This document shows, piece after piece, positions 25,478-34,818 of a DNA stretch of 64,000 nt. The first letter of the stretch is position 1. Each line of letters opens with the position of its first letter. The notes under the pieces are model-generated. The model was given only the letters and a program-made list of their open reading frames with translations. It did not search any database and was not told the origin of the DNA. The translations under genes were made by a program, and so were the position numbers. This DNA is from Campylobacter concisus UNSWCS. Lineage in GTDB: Bacteria; Campylobacterota; Campylobacteria; Campylobacterales; Campylobacteraceae. The stretch spans positions 62,001 to 126,000 of the forward strand of contig NZ_ANNG01000006.1 in the NCBI RefSeq assembly GCF_000466685.1, written 5' to 3'.

Positions 25478-26094
25478 TATTTATCCTTTTTGACTACTTT
25501 TGGCTTTTTATCATCGGCGTAGCTTATCTTTCTAAAGCCCTCTTTGTTTGAGCTTCTTCTTGGCTTGTCATCTTTTTTAAATTTATCATCTCTGCTGCCT
25601 CTGCTGCTAGCTCGATCGCTTGTGCTACGTCTCTCGCGCGGCTTGTCGCTAAAGCTTCTCTCTCTACTTCTTGGAGCGTATTCTTTCTCTTCAGCTGGCT
25701 TTTTTACCACTAGATCAGAGCTGATCTCGATAATCGTATGGACATTTCCACGTGGGTTAAAGTCGCCAACTATCTTCATAAATTTAGGCTCAAGCTTTTT
25801 TTCTAAAACAGAGTAAATTTCATTTATACTATCTTCGTGGCTGATGTTGCGGTTCATAAAGCTATTTATATAAAGCTTTATCGCTTTTAGCTCGACAACT
25901 AGCTTATTTGGGATATACTCAAGGTATATGGTCGCAAAGTCAGGATAACCAGAGCGAGGGCAAAGGCAGCAAAACTCAGGCAGAGTAATCTTTATGACAT
26001 AGTCCCTTGTTTGCTTATTTTCCCAGACCTCAAGGTCACTCTCTACGTCAAATTCTTTTAAAATTTTCTCGCCATACTTCATCTCTTCGCTCAT
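25477..26094 (-). CDS. queF: NADPH-dependent 7-cyano-7-deazaguanine reductase with a basic C-terminal tail
   Basis: QueF reduces preQ0 to preQ1 in queuosine synthesis. Residues 1-128 form a complete unimodular QueF. CCLCPRSGYPDF holds the catalytic Cys (C45) and Asp52; EYIPNKLVVELKAIKLY and SFMNRNISHE follow, then GDFNPRGNVHTIIEI. Residues 129-205 are an added low-complexity tail very rich in Arg, Lys, Ser and Asp (for example PRSRERSFSDKPRERRS). Ordinary QueF proteins end near residue 130-165, so this tail is unusual and could bind RNA. It overlaps the HD-domain gene and follows gyrB by 17 bp. Confidence 0.95.
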   Translation of the reverse strand: MSEEMKYGEKILKEFDVESDLEVWENKQTRDYVIKITLPEFCCLCPRSGYPDFATIYLEYIPNKLVVELKAIKLYINSFMNRNISHEDSINEIYSVLEKKLEPKFMKIVGDFNPRGNVHTIIEISSDLVVKKPAEEKEYAPRSRERSFSDKPRERRSTSDRASSRGSRDDKFKKDDKPRRSSNKEGFRKISYADDKKPKVVKKDK

Positions 26095-26111
26095 TTTTTA
26101 TCCTTTATATT

Positions 26112-28433
<2,322 letters not shown>

Positions 28434-28438
28434 TTAAC

Positions 28439-29506
28439 TTATATATTTAATGGACTTATAACCGTTAAAAGCTCTTTTGAGCTAACAACGAAAGGTAAAT
28501 TTTTATCTTTAAATCCAAACTCAAATTTCTCATCTTCTATGCTTTGTAGGAAGTCTATTAAATTTCTATTTTTGACATTTATGCTGATATCTTCTTCAAG
28601 TCCAGTTTGAAACTCTATCATCGTTTTGGCTTCTGAGTTATCCTCTATGATGCTCTCAAATGTGATGCTCTCTTTTGAAAAAGTTATCTTCATCTGATCG
28701 CTTAGCATCGAGATAGTCTTGATGCCCTCAACCATCTTATCTCTGCTTAGCTCAAATCTAATAGCGATATCTTTTGGTATAACACGCTCATAGTCAGGGA
28801 ATTTACCATTTATCAGCTTTGTGAAAAACTCAAAATTTTGGCTTTGAGCGATGAGGACGTTTTCATCATAGTAAATTTCTATCTTGTCAAAAAATAGCTT
28901 TTGAATTTCATTTATCGCCTTTTTAGGGATGATTAGTGAAAATTCATTGCTCGCTTCATTTGCAAATTTAAATACAGCTAGCCTTTTTGTATCAGTACCG
29001 ACTATATTTATATAGTTTTGTTTTATATCTAGCAAAGCGCCATTTAGCTCAAATTTAGGGTTGTTGCTATCAATGCATGGCAAAATTTTCTTTAAGCTTC
29101 TGCCTAGCATTATGGCGTCTATGTTAAATTTAGCCTTGCCTTCTATCGTTGGAAACTCTGGGAAGTCTTCAAATTTATACATAGGAAGTTTGTATTTTGA
29201 GTTTTTTTGCTTGATGTAAAGATAGTTATTAACAGTTTCAAGCGTCACCTCTTCATCTTTTAGGCTTTTGATGATGTCAAGTAGCTTTTTGCCATTTGCA
29301 GTCGCATAGCCTTCATCAACGATCTTTGCGTTGCTTAGTTTATATGCTAGTCCTATCTCGTGATCAGTCGCTTTTATGTTTAAAACTCCATCTTTTGCAG
29401 AGATATAGATGTGAGAAGTGATAGCACTAAGATCTCTTTTTTCGAGATATGGATTAGTGTTTGTTACTATGCTCTCAAGCATGTTTTTGTTTATTAAAAC
29501 CTTCAT
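28439..29506 (-). CDS. dnaN: DNA polymerase III beta subunit (sliding clamp)
   Basis: The 355-residue clamp begins MKVLINKNMLESIVTNTNPY. Three successive clamp domains of about 120 residues are visible. It has the late PIDGKFPDYERV-like segment (LINGKFPDYERVIP) and ends in SKELLTVISPLNI, close to the usual hydrophobic end that forms part of the partner groove. It lies between dnaA and gyrB. The 153 bp before it hold a DnaA-box cluster. Confidence 0.97.
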   Translation of the reverse strand: MKVLINKNMLESIVTNTNPYLEKRDLSAITSHIYISAKDGVLNIKATDHEIGLAYKLSNAKIVDEGYATANGKKLLDIIKSLKDEEVTLETVNNYLYIKQKNSKYKLPMYKFEDFPEFPTIEGKAKFNIDAIMLGRSLKKILPCIDSNNPKFELNGALLDIKQNYINIVGTDTKRLAVFKFANEASNEFSLIIPKKAINEIQKLFFDKIEIYYDENVLIAQSQNFEFFTKLINGKFPDYERVIPKDIAIRFELSRDKMVEGIKTISMLSDQMKITFSKESITFESIIEDNSEAKTMIEFQTGLEEDISINVKNRNLIDFLQSIEDEKFEFGFKDKNLPFVVSSKELLTVISPLNI

Positions 29507-29549
29507 TAAATACTCCCTCTTATTTTTAATTTTCTTTTTGTTGTATTAG

Positions 29550-29648
29550 TTGGTAGCGTGAAAGTGTGAAAACCATCTTTTCTCACGCCAGCATCGTTAT
29601 TTAAAATGTGAAAAGAATTTTTCATTTCTTCACATTTATTCACGAATT
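29550..29648. other. DnaA-box cluster between dnaA and dnaN, part of oriC
   Basis: Within about 100 bp there are at least five close matches to the epsilonproteobacterial DnaA box (TTNTTCACN). They include TTTATTCACG (29636-29645), CTTCACATT near 29629, and the reverse-oriented AGTGTGAAAA (29563-29572) and AATGTGAAAA (29605-29614). GCGTGAAAG near 29556 and TTTCTCACG are weaker. Position between dnaA and dnaN is a known origin site in this class. Confidence 0.7.
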
Positions 29649-29659
29649 TCATTATGTTT

Positions 29660-30970
29660 TTATCCTTTTGTTAAAATTTTGTTCTTTATCTCAGTCACTC
29701 TGAGGTTGAAAATTTCGTTGCTCTCCATGAGCTCGTTTATCTTTTTTATATTGTGACTAACGGCGCTATGGTCTTTCATACCAAAATAGTTTGCTATCTG
29801 AGGCATAGAGTTTGTAGTGAGCATCTTCGCAAGGTAGATGATGATGCGTCTAGCCTCGACGATATTTTGCACTCTTGACTTGCTTTTTATGTCGCTTGGC
29901 TTGATATTTAGCTCTTTGCTAACGATCTCTATAATGGTCTCTAAATTTATATTTTCATGCTTCTCTTTGATGAGATCTTTTAGCGTGTTTTTGGCAAATT
30001 CAAGCGTTATCTCAACTCTCATCAAGCTTGCATAGGCGTTTAAATTTATTATAGCGCCCTCGATCTCGCGGATATTATCGCCCATATTTGTAGCGATGTA
30101 GTCGATCACTTCTTTGTTTAGATAAATTTTGTCAAATTCACATTTTTTGATGATGATAGCTATCTTTGTATCAAGCTCAGGTGGTGTGATATCAGCCATT
30201 ATGCTTTGTTCAAACCTAGACTTTAGCCTCTCATCAAAGCCTTTTAGTATCTTTGCAGGGCGGTCTGAGGTCATGACGATCTGACCTTTTTTGGCGATGA
30301 GCTCGTTAAAGGTGTTGAAAAACTCCTCTTGAATTTTATCGGTTTTTCCTAAAAACTGCACGTCGTCTATTAGTAAAACGTCGCAGTTTCGGTACTTTTC
30401 ACGAAATTTAGTCATCGAGTGGCTATTTAGATGTGTGGTAAAATCGATCATAAACTGATCGCTCGTCACGCAGATGACGATCTTACCTTGATCTAGGCAG
30501 TAGTTGCCAACTGACTGAAGCAGGTGCGTCTTGCCAAGGCCAGTTGTGCCATAGATAAAAAGTGGGTTATAAAGTACGCCAGGCTTGTCCGCAACTGCTT
30601 TTGCGTTTAGAAATGCAAATTGATTTGAGTCGCCGCAGACAAAATTTTCAAATGTATATCCAGGGTTTAAAATGCTGCTTTGCGCCTTGATCTGCTTTAC
30701 ATTTACTTGGTTTTGCTTTATGTTTTTTAGCTTTGTTTGGCTAGTTATCTCGACCTCTGGCTTTTTGCCGGTTTTTACTTCGTAAAGGTAGGCTATCTTT
30801 TCTGCATATCTAGTTTTTATAAATTTAGCCATCAATTCACTCGTGGCGTTAAAAACTATAAAATCTTCGTTTGAAGCCTTTTCATTAAATTTTAATTGTT
30901 TGATGTAGCAGTCAAATTCATTAGCTGATATTTTTGTCTGTAAAAGCTCTAAAATCTCGTCTGCTAGCAA
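29660..30970 (-). CDS. dnaA: chromosomal replication initiator DnaA
   Basis: DnaA binds DnaA boxes, melts the origin and loads the helicase. The 436-residue protein shows an N-terminal domain I (1-85) and a short linker. The AAA+ core has Walker A GTTGLGKTHLLQ and Walker B VLLIDDVQFL. Domain IV near the end has the DNA-binding signature KDHSAVSHNIKKI. The gene is flanked on both sides by DnaA-box clusters. Confidence 0.99.
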   Translation of the reverse strand: MLADEILELLQTKISANEFDCYIKQLKFNEKASNEDFIVFNATSELMAKFIKTRYAEKIAYLYEVKTGKKPEVEITSQTKLKNIKQNQVNVKQIKAQSSILNPGYTFENFVCGDSNQFAFLNAKAVADKPGVLYNPLFIYGTTGLGKTHLLQSVGNYCLDQGKIVICVTSDQFMIDFTTHLNSHSMTKFREKYRNCDVLLIDDVQFLGKTDKIQEEFFNTFNELIAKKGQIVMTSDRPAKILKGFDERLKSRFEQSIMADITPPELDTKIAIIIKKCEFDKIYLNKEVIDYIATNMGDNIREIEGAIINLNAYASLMRVEITLEFAKNTLKDLIKEKHENINLETIIEIVSKELNIKPSDIKSKSRVQNIVEARRIIIYLAKMLTTNSMPQIANYFGMKDHSAVSHNIKKINELMESNEIFNLRVTEIKNKILTKG

Positions 30971-31095
30971 ATTTCAACCCTTTTTATTTAATGAATTTTA
31001 TTAGCGATTTTATCTTAAATTTAATAAAATCTTTGTTAAACTCTGACAAACTTTTTCACGGCGTGAAAAAGTCGTGAAAAAGTATTGAAAAGATT
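30971..31095. other. DnaA boxes and AT-rich element upstream of dnaA, second part of oriC
   Basis: CTTTTTCACG (31051-31060) and CGTGAAAAAG (31062-31071) form a perfect inverted repeat. CGTGAAAAAG recurs at 31073-31082, eleven bases on. An AT-rich run (ATTTTATCTTAAATTTAATAAAATC, partly quoted) lies next to them and could be the unwinding element. The interval also holds the divergent dnaA and ruvC promoters. Confidence 0.65.
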
Positions 31096-31098
31096 GTG

Positions 31099-31572
31099 AT
31101 GAAAATTTTAGGAATCGATCCAGGCACGAAAAATTGCGGTTACGCGATACTTGAAAAGAGCAAATTTAAAACTACTCTTCTTGAAGCTGGGCTTATAAAG
31201 ATAAAGCCAAACACGCTTCAGTATCAGATCACAGAGCTTTGCGAGGGGCTTGACCTCATCTTTAAAAACCATAAATTTGATGAGGTCGCGATAGAGGACA
31301 TATTCTTTGCCTACAACCCAAAAACGGTCTTAAAGCTAGCTCAGTTTCGTGGGGCACTTAGTCTTAAAATTTTGCAGCTTCATGGGGACTTTGCCGAGTA
31401 TACGCCACTTCAGGTGAAAAAGACGGTCACCGGCAAGGCAAAGGCTGACAAAGAGCAAGTGGCATTTATGGTTAAGAAAATTTTGGGCATAAACAAAGAG
31501 ATAAAACCGCTTGACATCACCGATGCGATCGCGATCGCGCTAACTCACGCAAATAATTTAAGAATAAGCTAA
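31099..31572 (+). CDS. ruvC: Holliday junction resolvase RuvC
   Basis: RuvC cuts Holliday junctions with the RuvAB motor. The 157-residue protein shows the catalytic acidic residues in [16 protein letters not shown] (first Asp), VAIEDIFFA (Glu) and [15 protein letters not shown] (paired Asp). The ATG at 31099 is preferred to the adjacent GTG at 31096. It is divergent from dnaA across the box-rich interval, so origin occupancy by DnaA could affect its promoter. Confidence 0.97.
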   Translation: MKILGIDPGTKNCGYAILEKSKFKTTLLEAGLIKIKPNTLQYQITELCEGLDLIFKNHKFDEVAIEDIFFAYNPKTVLKLAQFRGALSLKILQLHGDFAEYTPLQVKKTVTGKAKADKEQVAFMVKKILGINKEIKPLDITDAIAIALTHANNLRIS

Positions 31573-31588
31573 ATTTGATAGGAAAAAG

Positions 31589-32278
31589 ATGGCAATACTA
31601 AAAGCTTTACTAATCGGCGATGTGAAAAACTATGGCTTGCAAAATGCAACTGATAAGTTAAATTTACCTTGGAGTTCGGCTATTTTTAAAGTAGCTCAAA
31701 ATGGCGAAATTTTTGCAAATAAGCTTGGCTTTAAGGGCGATAGTGTCGCTGATACGAAGCATCACGGCGGCCCTGAAAAGGCAGTCTTTGCAAATTCGTT
31801 TGCAAACTATGCCGAGTGGGAGAAATTTTTAGGATTTAAAAATATGGCTTATGGGGCGATGGGGGAGAATTTATGCGTTGATGGGCTTGATGAGAGTAGC
31901 GTCTGCGTGGGTGATATCCACAAGGTTGGCTCGCTTGTGCTTCAAGTCTCGCAGCCTAGAAAGCCATGCTTTAAGCTCTCAAAAAGATGGGGTAACGAAA
32001 ATTTAGCCACTCATATCTTTGAAACAGGCCTTACTGGCTGGTACTACCGAGTTCTTACGCCAGGCTCGTGCAAGGCGGGCGACGCGATAGAGGTTATAGA
32101 GAGTGACCCAGTTCATATGAGCATTTTAGAGATAAATAGGCTCTTTTACGCGCCAAGTGAAAATTTAAATTTACTTGAGAAATTTAACGCCCTCACCACT
32201 CTTACAAATGGCTGGCATGATGATATGAAAAGACGCATCGAGGGAATTTATAGCACCGAATTTATGAGAACACTATAA
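31589..32278 (+). CDS. MOSC-domain protein (YiiM-like)
   Basis: The 229-residue protein carries the MOSC beta-barrel of molybdenum-cofactor enzymes. DTKHHGGPEKAVFANSF, GAMGENLCVDGLDES, VGSLVLQVSQPRKPCFKLS (with the Cys expected to bind Mo) and WYYRVLTPGSCKAGD match the YiiM type. E. coli YiiM reduces N-hydroxylated compounds; the substrate here is unknown. AGGAAAAAG precedes the ATG. It follows ruvC by 16 bp and is followed by its own terminator. Confidence 0.88.
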   Translation: MAILKALLIGDVKNYGLQNATDKLNLPWSSAIFKVAQNGEIFANKLGFKGDSVADTKHHGGPEKAVFANSFANYAEWEKFLGFKNMAYGAMGENLCVDGLDESSVCVGDIHKVGSLVLQVSQPRKPCFKLSKRWGNENLATHIFETGLTGWYYRVLTPGSCKAGDAIEVIESDPVHMSILEINRLFYAPSENLNLLEKFNALTTLTNGWHDDMKRRIEGIYSTEFMRTL

Positions 32279-32346
32279 ACATTGTAAATTTTGTTTATAT
32301 AATTAAAGCAAACATTTATTTTAATATTAACCACTCAAATACTACT

Positions 32347-32385
32347 AGGCTCATGCAAATTTACGTGGGCCTTTAAATTTTTAAA
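32347..32385 (+). terminator. terminator after the MOSC gene
   Basis: AGGCTCA (32347-32353) pairs with TGGGCCT (32366-32372) with one G-U, followed by a T-rich run (TTAAATTTTT). Confidence 0.6.
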
Positions 32386-32427
32386 TCTTTTTTACGCTAA
32401 AATTACCAAAAATTTAAAGGAGAATAT

Positions 32428-32943
32428 ATGCCACTACTTGATAGTTTTTGCGTAGATCATGTGAAGATGAAAGCCCCAGGAGTTAGACTAGCAAAGAGTA
32501 TGAAGACCCCAAAAGGCGATGATATCAGCGTTTTTGACTTGAGATTTTGCAAGCCAAATGAAGAAATTTTGCCAGAAAAGGGCACTCACACTTTAGAGCA
32601 CCTATTTGCTGGCTTTATGAGAAATCATCTAAATGGCAACGGCGTGGAGATCATAGACATCTCGCCGATGGGTTGCAGGACTGGCTTTTATATGAGTGTG
32701 ATCGGCACACCTAGTGAAGAAGCTGTAAAAAAGGCATGGCTTGCTTCAATGAAAGATATCTTAGAGGTCAAAGATCAAGATAAGATCCCAGAGCTAAATA
32801 AATTTCAATGTGGCACTTACAAGATGCACTCACTTGATGAAGCGCACGCCATAGCAAGCAAAATTTTAGCACAAGGCCTAGTCATCATAAATAACGAAGA
32901 GATCAAACTTGACGTTGATGCTATGGGACTAAAAAAGCACTGA
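32428..32943 (+). CDS. luxS: S-ribosylhomocysteine lyase, autoinducer-2 synthesis
   Basis: LuxS splits S-ribosylhomocysteine into homocysteine and the precursor of AI-2. The 171-residue protein has the metal site [15 protein letters not shown] (His and His of HXXEH), the catalytic Cys in [12 protein letters not shown], and a third ligand in NKFQCGTYK. An AAAGGAG ribosome site lies 6 bp before the ATG, and TAAAAT near 32398 may be the -10. The homocysteine made would feed MetE. The methyltransferase gene starts 1 bp after its stop. Confidence 0.98.
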   Translation: MPLLDSFCVDHVKMKAPGVRLAKSMKTPKGDDISVFDLRFCKPNEEILPEKGTHTLEHLFAGFMRNHLNGNGVEIIDISPMGCRTGFYMSVIGTPSEEAVKKAWLASMKDILEVKDQDKIPELNKFQCGTYKMHSLDEAHAIASKILAQGLVIINNEEIKLDVDAMGLKKH

Positions 32944-32944
32944 T

Positions 32945-34051
32945 TTGAAGCCAGCTAAACAAGAAAATCAAGCCTATCTAAAAGAGCAAATTTTAACCTA
33001 TCTTGGTAACAAACGCTCTCTTTTAGGCTTTATCGAGCGAGGCGTAAAATACGCAAAAGACGAGCTTAAAAAAGAGAAGCTTAGCTGCTGCGACCTCTTT
33101 AGCGGAAGCGGCGTGGTGGCTAGGTTTTTAAAACAAAATAGCGAATTTCTAGTCGCAAACGACTTGGAGCTTTATAGCTTCATCACAAACTCATGCTACC
33201 TACAAAACGCCACAAATGAGCTAAGAGATGAGATAAATTTCTGGCAAAAAAAGCTTGAAAAAGAGATAAAAAAGAGCCTTTATGAGGGCTTTATAACAAG
33301 GCTTTATGCCCCGCAAGATGATGAAAATATCGCTTTTGGCGAGCGGGTCTTTTACACAAGGAAAAATGCCAAATTCATTGACACCGCAAGAAGGCTCATA
33401 GATGAGATGTTGCCAGAGGAGATGAGAAAATTTTTAATAGCTCCACTACTTTATAATGCAAGCGTGCATGCAAATACGAGTGGAATTTTTAAAGGTTTTC
33501 ATAAAAATAAAGAGGGCATCGGTCAGTTTGGTGGCAGGGGGCAAAATGCCATCTCAAGGATCACTTCTGATATAAATTTGACTAAGCCTATTTTTTCAAA
33601 TTTTAGCGTGCCATTTGAGGTCTATCAAAAGGACGCAAATTTACTGGCAAAAGAGCTTGATGGGCTTGATCTAGTCTATCTTGATCCGCCTTATAATCAG
33701 CATCCATACGGCTCAAACTACTTCATGCTAAATCTCATCGCAAGCTATGAAGAGCCAAGTAAAATTTCAAAAGTCTCAGGCATCGCAAAGGACTGGAACA
33801 GATCAGTTTTTAATAAAAAATCATCAGCAAGCGAGGCATTTTTCGAGCTGATAGCAAATTTAAAGGCGAAATTTGTGCTTATCTCGTTTAACTCAGAGGG
33901 CTTTATAAACCAAGATGAATTTGATAAAAACCTAAATAAAATGGGCAAAGTTCATCTACTGCGCCAAAAGTATAATGCCTACCGCGGCAGCAGAAATTTA
34001 AAAGCTAGAAACATCCACGTAGACGAGCTTCTTTACGTTTTGAAAAAATAA
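32945..34051 (+). CDS. D12-class adenine-specific DNA methyltransferase
   Basis: The 368-residue protein has the order of the Dam/D12 class. The N-terminal LTYLGNKRSLLGFIERG is followed by the SAM-binding motif CDLFSGSGVVARFL near residue 50. The catalytic motif DLVYLDPPYNQHPYGSNYF lies near residue 240. No restriction endonuclease is adjacent, so it may be an orphan methyltransferase or serve a distant enzyme; the recognised site is unknown. The start is TTG, 2 bp after luxS, so the two are cotranscribed. Confidence 0.9.
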   Translation: MKPAKQENQAYLKEQILTYLGNKRSLLGFIERGVKYAKDELKKEKLSCCDLFSGSGVVARFLKQNSEFLVANDLELYSFITNSCYLQNATNELRDEINFWQKKLEKEIKKSLYEGFITRLYAPQDDENIAFGERVFYTRKNAKFIDTARRLIDEMLPEEMRKFLIAPLLYNASVHANTSGIFKGFHKNKEGIGQFGGRGQNAISRITSDINLTKPIFSNFSVPFEVYQKDANLLAKELDGLDLVYLDPPYNQHPYGSNYFMLNLIASYEEPSKISKVSGIAKDWNRSVFNKKSSASEAFFELIANLKAKFVLISFNSEGFINQDEFDKNLNKMGKVHLLRQKYNAYRGSRNLKARNIHVDELLYVLKK

Positions 34052-34096
34052 ATTTAGCGCTCATTTTATCACTTCTAAATTTCACTAACGTAATTG

Positions 34097-34726
34097 TTAG
34101 TTTTGCTCATCCTCTGGCAAGCACTTCTCAAAGATAAATTTATGCTCATTTGGCAAGGCGTCGTAGATAGCATTTGCTAAATTTCTTATCTCCCAAAGGG
34201 CTGATTTTGAGCTTCTTAGAGAGATGAAATTTTGCAAGCTTCTAGCGTTTATGCTCCACGTAAGCTCTGTTTTATAGCACTCTGGCAAGCAGTATTTGAC
34301 TATGTCTAGACTCTTTGTCGTTGTAGCTAAAATTTCACGTAAGTTTTCAAGCGCTCTAATGCTTGCGTTATCGACCATTTCGTCATTTGTTAGCACGATA
34401 AATTTAGCCGCACGCTCAAACTGCCCTACTTCAAATTTCTCCTCTTTTTTTAGCTCTTTTAGCGTGTAGCGGGTTGATTTGACGCTTAGGCTTGCTATGC
34501 GGTGGCGGGCTAGCTCTTGAAGTAGTGCGCGCGAGATGCCTTGGATGTAGAAGTTGTAGTAAAGATGCTCCAGCGTTGATGCGTGTTTAAATTTATTACC
34601 CACCCTATCTATCAGCTCGACGTCTTTTTCACCACCATTGTCGCCTTTGTCAAAGCTTTGCCAGCATGTGCGGATCGCGTGAGAGCAGATATTTAGTGGA
34701 GTGTGATTTAGTAGTGTTACTTGCAT
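34097..34726 (-). CDS. thyX: FAD-dependent thymidylate synthase
   Basis: ThyX makes dTMP using FAD and methylene-THF and is unrelated to ThyA. The 209-residue protein contains the ThyX motif region RHRIASLSVKSTRYT (RHRXXSXXXXSXRY form) and ELARHR. It starts MQVTLLNHTPLNICSHAIR, the usual Campylobacter N-terminus. For this reason, and for the AAAGAGAAAAT before it, I use the ATG at 34726 rather than the in-frame one at 34756. It is convergent with the methyltransferase gene. Confidence 0.97.
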   Translation of the reverse strand: MQVTLLNHTPLNICSHAIRTCWQSFDKGDNGGEKDVELIDRVGNKFKHASTLEHLYYNFYIQGISRALLQELARHRIASLSVKSTRYTLKELKKEEKFEVGQFERAAKFIVLTNDEMVDNASIRALENLREILATTTKSLDIVKYCLPECYKTELTWSINARSLQNFISLRSSKSALWEIRNLANAIYDALPNEHKFIFEKCLPEDEQN

Positions 34727-34792
34727 ATTTTCTCTTTTTGTGAAATTTTTTAGCATTTTACAAAAAGAAGGCTGATTTTATTTGTAAATTTA

Positions 34793-34814
34793 AAAGGGAG
34801 CGAGCGCCCCCTTT
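34793..34814 (-). terminator. flgE terminator
   Basis: AAAGGG (34793-34798) pairs with CCCTTT (34809-34814), with an inner GCG/CGC, 5 bp beyond the flgE stop. TTTTAAATTT follows on the leftward side. Confidence 0.7.
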
Positions 34815-34818
34815 ATGA

